Origin: Beroe forskalii
Lineage: Eukaryota > Ctenophora > Nuda > Beroida > Beroidae
Direction: 5' to 3'
Assembly: GCA_011033025.1 (NCBI GenBank)
Contig: WFMF01000064.1
Coordinates: 124,001-188,000, forward strand
DNA length: 64,000 nt
Part shown: positions 52,401-55,052 of the stretch, piece by piece
How the letters are laid out: the number at the start of each line of letters is the position of its first letter
Position numbering within the stretch: position 1 is the first letter of the stretch
Translations under genes and position numbers: made by a program
The notes under the pieces: generated by a model
Told to the model about the DNA's origin: nothing
The model's input: the letters and a program-made list of their open reading frames with translations, nothing else
Database searches by the model: none

Positions 52401-54749
52401 CTTTAACCATCAATTTTTACCGACCACACTTCCCATCTGTTGGGATCTGCCGTGTCTGGTTCCCACTTCGTCATCATCATATCACCGCTTAGGGGGAAGG
52501 CAATTAAGCTCCTGCAAACGGGAAGAACGGACAAAGTTCTCTTATGTAATTGTACCACTTTTCAACCTGGCGTATTTCAGGGGTGTCAGATAGGAACGCA
52601 GCATCTGGAAGAGATGGGAGCTAAGTTCTGCGAGGGTATCCTCATAATGTCCTCAGCTGATCAGCCCTGCTGTATGGAGGAGGATACTGAGGAGGAAGAT
52701 GACAGGAAAGGTTCAACTGGAGTGGTGTCAAATTATACAATGTTTTCAACGTGGAGTGGTGTTAATGTGGAGTGGTGTCAAGAGAATGGTATCAATGTGA
52801 AGTGGTGTCAACGTGGAGTGGTGTCAACGTGGAGTGGTGTTAATGTGGAGTGGTGTCAAGAGAATGGTATCAATGTGGAGTGGTGTCAAGGTAGAGTGGT
52901 GTCAAGAGAGTGGTTTCAAGAGAGTGGTGTCAATGTGGAGTGACTCCACGTTGACACCACTCCACATTGACACCAGCGTCAATGTGAAGTGGTGTCAACG
53001 TGAGTGGTGTCAAGAGAGTGTCGTCAATGTGGAGTGGTGTTAATGTGGAGTGGTTTCAAGGTGGAGGGGTGTCAAGAGAGTGGTTTCAAGAGAGTGGTGT
53101 CAGTAGTGACTGTGGAGTGGTGTCGATGTGGAGTGGTGTCAATGTGGAGTGGTGTCAAGAGAGTGGTGTCAAGAGAATGGTATCAATGTGGAGTGGTGTC
53201 AAGGTGGAGTGGTGTCAAGAGAGTGGTGTCAATGTGGAGTGACTCCACGTTGACACCACTCCACATTGACACCAGCGTCAATGTGAAGTGGTGTCAACGT
53301 GAGTGGTGTCAAGAGAGTGTCGTCAATGTGGAGTGGTGTTAATGTGGAGTGGTTTCAAGGTGGAGGGGTGTCAAGAGAGTGGTTTCAAGAGAGTGGTGTC
53401 AATGTGAAGTGGTGTCAATGTGGAGTGGTGTCGATGTGGAGTGGTGTCAATGTGGAGTGGTGTCAAGAGAGTGGTGTCAATACAAAGTGGTGCCAATGTG
53501 GAGTGGTGCCAATGTGAAGTGGTATCAATGTGGAATGCTGTCAATGTGGAGTGGTGTCAATGTGGAGTGCTGTCAAGAGAGTGGTATCAAGTGGAGTGGT
53601 GTTTAAAGTGTTGTTAATGAAGAGTGGTGTCAATGCGGAGTGGTGTCAATGTTGAGTGGTGTCAAGAGAGTGGTGTCAAGAGAGTGGAGTCAAGAGAGTG
53701 GTGTCAATGTGAAGTGGTGTCATTAGGAAGTGGTGTCAAGGTGGACTGGTGTCAAGAGAGTGGTGTCAATGTGGAGTGGTGTCAATTTGGAGTGGTGTCA
53801 ATGTGGAGTGGTATCAAGTTGGAGTGCTGTCAAGAGAGTTGTGTCAATTTGAAGTGGTGTCATTAGGGAGTGGTTTCAAGGTGGACTGGTGTCAATGTTG
53901 ATTGGTGTCAATGTGGAGTGGTGTCGGTTTAGATGTACCAGTGTGGAGAAGTGTCAGTTATGTAACTTGTCAGTGTGAAGCTTTGTCAGCGTCAAACAAT
54001 GTCAGTAAAGTGGTGTCAATAACCACGTGTTGTTATTTTTCACTATAAACAGAATCCATCTTAATCCGTCACCATGACAGGAAAGTGTCTGGAAAGCATC
54101 GGAATAAAAACAGTATGTATGGAGTCAATGCTATAATCTGCTAACTGCGCTCATTGCTGATTTGCTGGGGGAATGCTTTAAGTTGTAAACGTGAATTTAA
54201 TCCTCGTCAAAAAGGTCTATGTTGTAACCGTGTATGATCAACGAATTTCATCTCAAATGTATCACAATATTGCTTCCAATTTCCATATTAACGATTTTTC
54301 ATAGTTAAAACTCAAAATTTTGCCTTAATTATTTTTCGTACCGAAACATTACATTTGTGTCGAAATAATTTTGTATTTGTATCTAGTGGATCATCATGAA
54401 TGAAATACGAGTCAAATCAGGTCAAATAATCAGGATTATTGGCTCAGTAACAGCTCAAATTCACAAAATTTTCAACGAATAACTTCCTCAAAAAGAAGTC
54501 GAACTGTTCTGTAGCAGAAATAATGTTATTGAAATGCTATTTAAATTGCTATTCAAATGCTATTCAAATGCTATTTAAATGCAATTTAAATGTTATTTGA
54601 GTTGCCAAGTTGCTTTTTGTAAATAAACCATTAATTTTCCCTAGAAATTAGATGTTTAAAAGCACAAAATTCTATAAACTCCGTGTTTCCCCAGCTTCTA
54701 CTCATCGGACAGCGAAGACAGTGAAGACGACGACGACTCGAGCGCGTGA
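10435..54749 (+). CDS. AGTPBP1: cytosolic carboxypeptidase 1 (CCP1/AGTPBP1-like), whole gene span
   Basis: An M14D zinc carboxypeptidase that in animals trims polyglutamate chains from tubulin and other acidic C-termini in the cytosol. About 1,050 codons in 23 exons are visible, matching vertebrate AGTPBP1 colinearly. Exons: 10435-10491, 10742-10878, 11105-11211, 11486-11562, 11814-11933, 12478-12649, 13664-13802, 27417-27559, 31469-31591, 31793-31907, 32128-32269, 32452-32602, 44561-44713, 44946-45185, 45652-45808, 46340-46462, 46664-46800, 48213-48363, 48800-48939, 49136-49270, 49469-49594, 50099-50275, 52581-52710, with 3' exons doubtful at 54081-54112 and 54695-54749. The zinc ligands (His and Glu of HPGES, His of CDFHGHS), the NRQW substrate motif and the catalytic Glu of YTLES are all present. 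Phases match at every junction except exon 1-2 (one base short) and the 3' end. The start codon was not found. Confidence 0.93.
10742..10878 (+). CDS. AGTPBP1: CCP1 exon 2
   Basis: Begins after AAACAG with [15 protein letters not shown] and ends ...LLLLKLAVK, one base into the next codon (AAAG|GTACC). It matches the armadillo-like region RVSFLVTKGGSQILLQLL in order and spacing. Confidence 0.75.
11105..11211 (+). CDS. AGTPBP1: CCP1 exon 3
   Basis: Encodes [20 protein letters not shown] and on to LSTPLLQ, close to vertebrate KKFGVKARINGALNITLNL. It starts with two bases completing the codon left by exon 2 and ends in phase 0 at CAG|GTTTGG. Confidence 0.9.
11486..11562 (+). CDS. AGTPBP1: CCP1 exon 4
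   Basis: Encodes [20 protein letters not shown], matching [20 protein letters not shown] almost residue for residue. Acceptor CCTCAG, donor AAAG|GTCGG; it ends two bases into a codon. Confidence 0.92.
11814..11933 (+). CDS. AGTPBP1: CCP1 exon 5
   Basis: Encodes [20 protein letters not shown] and on to SGAT, aligned with [20 protein letters not shown]. The open frame runs upstream only by chance through the intron; the exon is bounded by CCTCAG and TAG|GTACTT. Confidence 0.88.
12478..12649 (+). CDS. AGTPBP1: CCP1 exon 6
   Basis: Encodes [20 protein letters not shown] and then [20 protein letters not shown], matching the vertebrate IYVDWHR...[20 protein letters not shown] segment at the end of the armadillo-like domain. 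Bounded by CTCCAG and CAG|GTGAGC. Confidence 0.93.
12650..13419. other. intron 6, proximal part
   Basis: No gene. AGCCGCC-like heptamers recur at irregular spacing between 12,653 and 12,782; nothing else was recognised. Confidence 0.4.
13420..13663 (+). repeat. pyrimidine-rich minisatellite up to the exon 7 acceptor
   Basis: Degenerate CCCCACTTTCC/TCCCACTTCC units on the + strand run directly into CCCCCGCAG, so the array itself supplies an exceptionally long polypyrimidine tract for exon 7. Confidence 0.75.
13664..13802 (+). CDS. AGTPBP1: CCP1 exon 7
   Basis: Encodes [20 protein letters not shown] and on to QQAANPN, ending one base into a codon at AATG|GTAAGT. The leftover G joins exon 8 exactly as GGT (NPN-GKAID). 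I do not recognise a vertebrate counterpart for these 46 residues, so this may be a lineage-specific insert in the linker; the matching phases support it. Confidence 0.75.
13803..16200. other. intron 7, first part
   Basis: No coding exon seen. It contains a copy of the recurring CRE-bearing motif (13,832-13,876) and a perfect small hairpin GGTGGCACTCTGAGTGCCACC near 15,227-15,247, among GTGCCACCT repeats. Confidence 0.45.
16203..16300. repeat. interspersed repeat with CGGGTC/GACCCG ends
   Basis: Starts GCTTATCGGGTCCATCTTGG and ends GACCCGATGAGC, giving short inverted ends. The CGGGTCCATYTTGGAATRCT core recurs at 56,487, so this is a low-copy MITE-like family. Confidence 0.5.
16985..17075 (-). 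mobile_element. tRNA-derived SINE-like promoter region
   Basis: On the minus strand a perfect pol III B box (GGTTCGATTCC, 17,006-17,016) lies downstream of an A box (TGGTTTCTAGTCTGG, 17,037-17,051) at normal tRNA spacing. The T-arm and acceptor do not pair properly, so this is better read as a tRNA-derived SINE head or a tRNA pseudogene than as a working tRNA. Confidence 0.5.
17076..18633. other. intron 7, middle part
   Basis: No exon seen. Only an exact 20-bp tandem pair (TCAATGAACACTGTATGCAG) at 17,875-17,914 stands out. Confidence 0.45.
18642..18810. mobile_element. hAT-type MITE with 8-bp target duplication
   Basis: A 169-bp element whose ends read CAGCCACGTCACTAG and the complement of CAGCCACGTAGCCAGT, flanked by identical 8-bp copies ATTACACA at 18,634-18,641 and 18,811-18,818. 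An 8-bp duplication with CAG-starting ends points to the hAT superfamily. The inside repeats AGGGGATGC and its complement. Confidence 0.82.
19142..19306. mobile_element. MITE with CAGTGCT ends
   Basis: A 165-bp near-palindrome. The left end CAGTGCTAAATTCTAGG and right end (complement CAGTGCTGAATTTTAGG) pair over about 30 bp, continuing through GTTCGGTACG. No clean target duplication is seen. The CAGTG ends suit hAT or a related class. Confidence 0.65.
19307..21325. other. intron 7, no gene recognised
   Basis: One copy of the recurring motif ATGATAATGACGTCAT lies at 19,595-19,610. The open frames at 19,595-20,065 and 20,521-20,781 show no domain or splice context. Confidence 0.4.
21590..22560 (+). 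repeat. diverged tandem repeat with TTTTCGCCTGCGGCGGGCT core
   Basis: About ten diverged units of 80-110 bp sharing AAAATTTTCG, often followed by a CGCCTGCGGCGGGCTG hairpin core and then GATCAAATT. Good cores lie near 21,745, 21,973, 22,151, 22,369 and 22,449. Unit lengths are irregular, as in an old satellite. Confidence 0.7.
22561..24875. other. intron 7, no gene recognised
   Basis: AT-rich DNA, with short TGTCTGTGTGACTG-type simple sequence at 24,075-24,120 and TGAGTGTG repeats near 24,590. No supported exon. Confidence 0.4.
24941..25189 (+). CDS. possible Arg-rich exon (unassigned)
   Basis: A GC- and CpG-rich open stretch in AT-rich surroundings, encoding [19 protein letters not shown], eight consecutive Arg, then [18 protein letters not shown], ending at a strong donor GTG|GTGAGC. 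It lies in CCP1 intron 7 but starts and ends in phase 0, while that intron is phase 1, so it cannot be an ordinary CCP1 cassette exon. It may be an exon of another nested gene or an alternative first exon. The Cys pattern suggests metal binding but matches nothing I know. Confidence 0.3.
25190..25400 (+). repeat. short tandem repeat containing donor-like GGTGAG
   Basis: Four to five diverged units of about 40 bp with GCAAAGGTGAGAGGTGGGA and GATAACTTTGCAGTGG, beginning exactly at the donor of the preceding Arg-rich open stretch. Confidence 0.6.
25401..27164. other. intron 7, distal part
   Basis: ATGGCATGACATG-like simple sequence to about 25,640, a copy of the CRE-bearing motif at 25,991-26,028, and an open frame 26,823-27,023 ([20 protein letters not shown]) that looks protein-like but has no partner and may be a transposon remnant. 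Confidence 0.35.
27165..27376. mobile_element. foldback/MITE-like element with telomere-like core
   Basis: The two ends share GGACACTTCRTCTC / GAGATGAAGTGTC inverted motifs; the middle (27,228-27,305) is degenerate CCCTAACC/CCTTACC sequence resembling interstitial telomeric repeats. It ends about 40 bp before the exon 8 acceptor. Confidence 0.5.
27417..27559 (+). CDS. AGTPBP1: CCP1 exon 8
   Basis: Encodes [20 protein letters not shown], then [14 protein letters not shown] and LESDTYLLQ, aligned with [21 protein letters not shown] of vertebrate CCP1. Starts after TTTTAG with two bases and ends in phase 0 at CAG|GTACCT. Its last 29 bases are the exon part of the 45-bp repeat that follows. Confidence 0.9.
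27531..28583 (+). repeat. 45-bp minisatellite of the exon 8 / 5' splice-site junction
   Basis: About 23 tandem copies of a 45-bp unit made of the last 29 exon bases (CCCTCGAGTCAGACACC through ACAG) plus the first 16 intron bases (GTACCTTGTTCACTGA). The first copy overlaps the real exon end. Most copies keep a usable-looking ACAG|GTACC junction. A few copies are short or carry small insertions (27,830-27,920; 28,250; 28,390). Confidence 0.93.
28584..31505 (+). repeat. 99-bp minisatellite of the 3' splice-site / exon 9 junction
   Basis: About 30 copies of a roughly 99-bp unit: intronic TTACCACAGTAACTCC, CTAGTAACTAGTAACCATAG and CTCCCTCGTGCAG, then the exon 9 start GAGTTCCGTGAACGAGAGG. The last copy is the true exon 9; upstream copies run from the exon-like part into TAA within the unit, so using an earlier acceptor would give a short dead frame unless spliced again. 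Units of about 88-95 bp occur at both edges. Confidence 0.93.
31469..31591 (+). CDS. AGTPBP1: CCP1 exon 9
   Basis: Encodes [20 protein letters not shown] followed by [16 protein letters not shown], the acidic linker and the YEHLFPELVDDF-like block of vertebrate CCP1. 41 codons, phase 0 at both ends. The first 37 bases are the exon part of the 99-bp repeat. Confidence 0.92.
31793..31907 (+). CDS. AGTPBP1: CCP1 exon 10
   Basis: Encodes [20 protein letters not shown] and on to DERSDT. Bounded by CCCACTCAG and ACAG|GTGAAG; it ends one base into a codon. Linker region, poorly conserved between phyla. Confidence 0.82.
32128..32269 (+). CDS. AGTPBP1: CCP1 exon 11
   Basis: Encodes [20 protein letters not shown] and on to ENPPSGGPV, a Ser/Pro-rich linker. 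Phase fits both neighbours; donor CCTGT|GTGAGT. Confidence 0.8.
32452..32602 (+). CDS. AGTPBP1: CCP1 exon 12
   Basis: Encodes [20 protein letters not shown] and on to NAAKHFVK. Two in-frame acceptors exist three bases apart (CTCAG at 32,451 and TAG at 32,454), a NAGNAG-like choice. Ends in phase 0 at AAG|GTAAGC. Confidence 0.82.
32986..33098 (+). promoter_or_regulatory. TATA promoter of the nested intronless gene
   Basis: In order: CCACGTCA (32,986-32,993, complement of TGACGTGG, the ATF6/XBP1-type UPRE), an E-box CACGTG (32,999-33,004), inverted and direct CCAAT boxes (33,021 and 33,044), and TATATAAAG (33,090-33,098), about 85 bp before the ATG. The arrangement is that of an inducible compact promoter; stress control is inferred from the motifs only. 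Confidence 0.6.
33182..33676 (+). CDS. nested intronless gene, Ser/Pro-rich 164-residue protein
   Basis: A single open frame of 164 codons inside CCP1 intron 12, same strand, with its own TATA/CCAAT promoter and an ATTAAA possible poly(A) signal overlapping the stop region (33,673). The protein has a basic start ([20 protein letters not shown]), a Pro-rich stretch, several KTPSLK/RTSLDL/TRRHS-type basic-Ser sites typical of kinase targets, and a short Cys cluster [15 protein letters not shown] near residue 130. No signal peptide or membrane segment. I do not recognise the family. A diverged partial copy of codons about 76-120 lies at 35,870-36,005, which shows the locus has been duplicated. 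Short, intronless, with stress-type promoter motifs: possibly an immediate-early or stress regulator (inference). Confidence 0.65.
   Translation: MKMPSSLQKLKEKCKSTRRLSGGPPLLPPPPRGCPSLSELIPPLLPVRHLQHSQHGLSPDSPSRKNMPKPLTKTPSLKLGKSPGTVLPPADFVPSKAPIPRTSLDLLSTKRRLSTCSPAPSLATLCEGDTCSEQEECLVCSLARPELTRRHSAIIGIGSFRNFD
33677..34014. other. 3' flank of the nested gene
   Basis: AT-rich sequence without a recognised feature; probable 3' UTR to about 33,720. Confidence 0.4.
34256..34637. mobile_element. foldback MITE with 8-bp target duplication
   Basis: A 382-bp insert flanked by GGTGAAGG on both sides (34,248-34,255 and 34,638-34,645). The intact paralogue has a single GGTGAAGG at 36,995-37,002 and no insert, so the element boundaries are exact. 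Its two ends are inverted and built of short repeats such as CCGACACTTGACCCCCC and CGACATTACATCC. The 8-bp duplication points to hAT-type transposition. Confidence 0.85.
34828..35642. mobile_element. non-autonomous Helitron, copy A (815 bp)
   Basis: Begins TCTTAATTATAA after an A and ends with the hairpin GCAGGCCCATCGGGCCTGC running into CTAG before a T: the canonical Helitron pattern A|TC...CTAG|T without target duplication. The intact aerolysin paralogue shows the uninterrupted A-T site near 37,185. It shares both ends and the GTGCTGCGTAGCAGCGCCGA block with copies B and C but is longer inside. Confidence 0.88.
35870..36005 (+). pseudogene. partial copy of the nested 33-kb gene
   Basis: About 135 bp closely similar to 33,406-33,542, including the GTTCTTCCTCCGGCAGACTT and GCAAAGCCCCCATCCCGAGG blocks, fused directly to the end of the aerolysin fossil. 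It has no start, end or promoter and is a duplication scar. Confidence 0.85.
36006..36844. other. between fossil and intact aerolysin gene
   Basis: No gene recognised. The last about 100 bp (36,745-36,844) is the 3' flank of the intact gene, shared with 34,015-34,110 of the fossil. Confidence 0.5.
36845..37741 (-). CDS. secreted trefoil-lectin/aerolysin-like protein (intact)
   Basis: One coding exon of 298 codons. Residues 1-20 are a signal peptide ([20 protein letters not shown]). Residues about 22-160 form a beta-trefoil-like lectin domain with three regularly spaced QLW/QLF motifs (62-64, 107-109, 154-156) in NQLWKF/DQLFRL/DQLWKL contexts. Residues about 165-298 are an aerolysin-type module with the Ser/Thr-rich alternating stretch (about 188-250) expected of the membrane-inserting hairpin, followed by [11 protein letters not shown] strands. 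Such proteins in invertebrates are secreted and act in defence or prey handling. The ATG is preceded by a good 3' splice site (TTTTCTCAG, then CGAAAGAAG), so there is a non-coding upstream exon that I could not place. It lies antisense in CCP1 intron 12. Confidence 0.9.
   Translation of the reverse strand: MTIIGVTLLLVSTLLAQAMSDLVIANNEFLLYNKAYHKSRLRQYGTGWRNFGTYDFELSDNQLWKFDPHPWKTGCYYLMNEAFPYYRLASSKKNGLIVYKGGYFDDQLFRLVPSGKNDGFYYIYNCVDTNMRIVKNGPGNAQVGSFWGARYDDQLWKLVPRFTADIYTDVIFHYDNRQGSSPIIKDVSVTTGVVKSQSSSTRSTTTFSTSMEASIYGMTASAEFSQEIENSFESSSESSWSKTEAISFTIPPKKNFKVMQHKVKFEGAIPQDTCTLMTKIKIFESDTATFSDPDKFII
37895..38535 (-). repeat. duplicated 5' flank of the aerolysin-like gene
   Basis: This upstream segment is paralogous to 42,265-43,015: both share CCAGTGTCCAATCAAGCCCC and CTGGGTCATATATTC, with moderate divergence. 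The second copy has no toxin gene next to it. Confidence 0.8.
38552..38758 (-). pseudogene. short aerolysin-like fossil fragment
   Basis: About 200 bp similar to the middle of the intact gene (junction of the trefoil and pore modules), more diverged than the fossil at 34-36 kb. A broken remnant of an older duplication. Confidence 0.8.
38759..39470. other. intron 12 filler, 41-bp tandem pair
   Basis: A near-exact tandem pair of a 41-bp unit (ATATCATTTGCAGGAAAAAT...) lies at 39,040-39,120. No gene recognised. Confidence 0.5.
39475..39800. repeat. C-rich repeat with GCGGACGTCCGCA palindromes
   Basis: Runs of CCTCCCCCCC with GTCCGTAAACGTCCGTAA and GCGGACGTCCGCATTTGG, in both orientations, looking like a MITE or foldback element. 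Exact ends were not determined. Confidence 0.45.
39818..40600. repeat. two diverged tandem duplications
   Basis: A 310-bp spaced pair (both with TTAGCCTCAANACNGCAACAC, near 39,818 and 40,135), followed by a 160-bp tandem pair (GGCCATTTTGGCT...CGGTTTATGAGNGT) at 40,300-40,600. Confidence 0.65.
40715..41038. repeat. GATC-saturated foldback element
   Basis: 324 bp bounded by inverted repeats of about 43 bp starting GGCATATGTTGACTTTGCAA / GGCACATGTTGACTTTGCAA. The whole inside is variants of CGCTGATCAGCG and CGCCGATCGGCG, with about 20 GATC sites. Almost every decamer is itself palindromic. Confidence 0.9.
41226..41571 (+). mobile_element. non-autonomous Helitron, copy B
   Basis: 346 bp from TCTTAATAATAAAG to the hairpin GCAGGCTCAACGGGCCTGC ending in CTAG, preceded by A. 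Internally GTGCTGCGTAGCAGCGCCGA and an ATTCACACGTGAAT palindrome near the 5' end. Confidence 0.88.
41572..41914 (+). mobile_element. non-autonomous Helitron, copy C (tandem with B)
   Basis: 343 bp beginning at the base after copy B ends, with the same TC start and hairpin-CTAG end, followed by T. B and C are highly similar and form a head-to-tail dimer with no intervening base, as rolling-circle transposons can produce. Confidence 0.88.
42265..43015 (-). repeat. second copy of the aerolysin 5' flank
   Basis: Paralogue of 37,895-38,535 (see there). Marks the upper edge of a duplicated aerolysin locus in CCP1 intron 12. Confidence 0.8.
43165..43500 (+). repeat. degenerate repeat of TGTCTCAAATGGACCTGT
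   Basis: Irregular units of about 30-40 bp with CTCAAATGG and GGACCTGTG cores. The open frames across it are not credible genes. Confidence 0.55.
43600..44552 (+). repeat. CTCTAACTCCCACTCC minisatellite up to the exon 13 acceptor
   Basis: About 950 bp of 16-18 bp pyrimidine-rich units on the + strand, ending only a few bases before the acceptor CTCGCCCAG of exon 13, so the array serves as its polypyrimidine tract. Confidence 0.88.
44561..44713 (+). CDS. AGTPBP1: CCP1 exon 13
   Basis: 51 codons, phase 0. Encodes [20 protein letters not shown], then [20 protein letters not shown] and LINRVAYDQ, matching [20 protein letters not shown] of vertebrate CCP1. Confidence 0.94.
44946..45185 (+). CDS. 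AGTPBP1: CCP1 exon 14
   Basis: 80 codons. Ends with [19 protein letters not shown], the conserved LKFNSKFESGNLRKVIQ block opening the pre-catalytic N-domain. Donor CAA|GTAAGA. Confidence 0.94.
45652..45808 (+). CDS. AGTPBP1: CCP1 exon 15
   Basis: Encodes [20 protein letters not shown] and [17 protein letters not shown], the beta-rich N-domain signature of cytosolic carboxypeptidases ([17 protein letters not shown]). Confidence 0.96.
45955..46050 (+). repeat. GGTGGGTTTGG/GGTTTCGGG simple repeat
   Basis: G-rich decamer variants in intron 15, after a GGCCTCGGTC inverted motif at 45,830-45,880. Confidence 0.6.
46340..46462 (+). CDS. AGTPBP1: CCP1 exon 16
   Basis: Encodes [20 protein letters not shown] and [18 protein letters not shown], matching GMQPLMYSVQEAL...DICYYKNHF. 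The frame requires the exon to end at TCTG, but the intron then begins ATAAGAG instead of GTAAGAG; no GT donor with the right phase lies nearby. Confidence 0.92.
46664..46800 (+). CDS. AGTPBP1: CCP1 exon 17
   Basis: Encodes [20 protein letters not shown], then [20 protein letters not shown] and TLQ, matching [20 protein letters not shown]. Phase fits exon 16 and exon 18 only with the donor at 46,801 (GTACGA). Confidence 0.94.
46801..47063 (+). repeat. two further copies of the exon 17 / donor junction
   Basis: A unit of about 131 bp holding the last 65 bases of exon 17, the donor and about 65 bp of CACTCCCACTCCCC sequence. Junction copies end at 46,800, 46,931 and 47,063. The third has the best donor (GTAAGT), but only the first is in phase with exon 18. 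Confidence 0.92.
47150..47975 (+). repeat. CTCACTCCCACTCCCC minisatellite in intron 17
   Basis: Pyrimidine-rich units of about 15-27 bp fill the intron up to the acceptor-side duplication. Long Pro/Ser/Leu frames across it (395 codons) are repeat artefacts. Confidence 0.88.
47961..48212 (+). repeat. extra copy of the acceptor / exon 18 junction
   Basis: Acceptor CTTCCCTCAG at 47,980 followed by about 70 bp nearly identical to the start of exon 18 (ACCTGCTGGAAGTGCAGCAC), then CACTCCCC repeats leading to the true acceptor CTTCCCTCAG at 48,212. The copy keeps phase 0 but does not continue into the rest of the exon. Confidence 0.92.
48213..48363 (+). CDS. AGTPBP1: CCP1 exon 18
   Basis: Encodes [20 protein letters not shown], then [20 protein letters not shown] and KVSVTAM, aligned with VLCETLSGNSCPLVTITAM. 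Ends one base into a codon at ATGA|GTACGT. Confidence 0.93.
48800..48939 (+). CDS. AGTPBP1: CCP1 exon 19 (zinc site HPGE)
   Basis: Encodes [20 protein letters not shown] and [10 protein letters not shown]...FIFK. His and Glu of HPGE are two of the three zinc ligands of M14 carboxypeptidases. Confidence 0.97.
49136..49270 (+). CDS. AGTPBP1: CCP1 exon 20 (NRQW)
   Basis: 45 codons: [20 protein letters not shown], then [25 protein letters not shown] and NRQW are signature blocks of the cytosolic carboxypeptidase family; the Arg binds the substrate C-terminus. Confidence 0.97.
49469..49594 (+). CDS. AGTPBP1: CCP1 exon 21 (third zinc ligand)
   Basis: 42 codons: [20 protein letters not shown] followed by [11 protein letters not shown]. 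The first His of FHGHS is the third zinc ligand. Donor AAG|GTTCGA. Confidence 0.97.
49665..50085 (+). repeat. CTCTAACTCCCCCACTCC minisatellite up to the exon 22 acceptor
   Basis: Same family of pyrimidine-rich units as before exon 13, again ending immediately before the acceptor region of exon 22. Confidence 0.85.
50099..50275 (+). CDS. AGTPBP1: CCP1 exon 22 (catalytic Glu)
   Basis: 59 codons from acceptor [47 protein letters not shown], then [24 protein letters not shown] carries the catalytic Glu. An AG at 50,091 would give a stop, which fixes the acceptor. Confidence 0.95.
50276..50625. other. intron 22, proximal
   Basis: AT-rich; contains the 3' end of the antisense PLAT gene next to it. 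No canonical AATAAA seen on the minus strand. Confidence 0.4.
50626..51745 (-). CDS. secreted Cys-rich/PLAT-domain protein (two coding exons)
   Basis: Antisense inside CCP1 intron 22. Exon 1 (51,745 down to 51,481) encodes a signal peptide ([18 protein letters not shown], cut near residue 23) and a charged, probably helical domain with six Cys (about 24, 42, 54, 73, 83, 87). It ends GACG|GTAAGA. Exon 2 (50,945 down to 50,626), after acceptor TTTCAAG, joins in phase and encodes a PLAT/LH2-type beta-sandwich: [32 protein letters not shown], then [20 protein letters not shown] and the stop. Total 194 residues. PLAT domains bind lipid or membrane-associated partners; the small secreted form is known in invertebrates, but its role is uncertain. 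No vertebrate counterpart is recognised for the six-Cys part. Confidence 0.85.
51746..52580. other. intron 22, distal; 5' flank of the PLAT gene
   Basis: AT-rich. Should contain the PLAT gene promoter on the minus strand, but no clear TATA was assigned. Confidence 0.35.
52581..52710 (+). CDS. AGTPBP1: CCP1 exon 23
   Basis: Encodes [20 protein letters not shown], matching [20 protein letters not shown] at the end of the catalytic domain, then the acidic [12 protein letters not shown]. Ends one base into a codon at AAAG|GTTCAA. Confidence 0.94.
52730..53930 (+). repeat. GTGGAGTGGTGTCAA minisatellite with inverted blocks
   Basis: About 1.2 kb of 15-18 bp units (GTGGAGTGGTGTCAATGT, AAGAGAGTGGTGTC). 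A higher-order block of about 300 bp is repeated (52,800-53,100 and 53,105-53,400), and each copy includes a reversed segment CTCCACGTTGACACCACTCC, making strong stem-loops at 52,935-52,975 and 53,235-53,275. Confidence 0.88.
54081..54112 (+). CDS. AGTPBP1: possible CCP1 microexon
   Basis: 32 bp between CATGACAG and ACA|GTATGT; in phase with exon 23 it would give [11 protein letters not shown]. Offered only because phase and sites fit. Confidence 0.25.
54695..54749 (+). CDS. AGTPBP1: probable last CCP1 exon (acidic tail)
   Basis: After TTTCCCCAG, one frame reads [17 protein letters not shown] and stops at TGA 54,747-54,749, an acidic tail plausible for this family. That frame does not match the phase left by exon 23 or by the possible microexon, so the exact 3' splicing is unresolved. 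AATAAA at 55,047-55,052 could end the transcript. Confidence 0.45.
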
Positions 54750-55046
54750 GGGGGGCAAAACATGAGCTGGGTGAAAGGGGATGCAAAACAGGAGGGAAAG
54801 ATGACGTTATGATGATGGTGGATAGTTTTCAAAACAGAAGATAAGCCTTCTTTTGAAAATTGTATCGTCGAGTTTTGTCAAGTACCCGCTTTATTTTCAG
54901 TAAGCCAAATTTTATCAGAGTTCGAAAATAGATTTGTTCCAGAGATTACACTAGGATGAAGAATGAATGTGAAAAACTGATACAAACAGGAAGAATGGAA
55001 GGTTCAAAAACTCTTAGTCCCATATTTGGAGAATGGCAGAATGCAG

Positions 55047-55052
55047 AATAAA
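55047..55052 (+). terminator. candidate poly(A) signal for CCP1
   Basis: AATAAA about 300 bp after the probable stop codon. Confidence 0.4.

Noticed and set aside
52440-53866. Open frames rich in WSGVKRVVS-type repeats
   Set aside because: Only 52,581-52,710 is coding (CCP1 exon 23); the rest is minisatellite.
54081-54112. Confident last-but-one CCP1 exon
   Set aside because: Sites and phase fit, but 32 bp with no conservation known to me is too little; kept only as a low-confidence feature.
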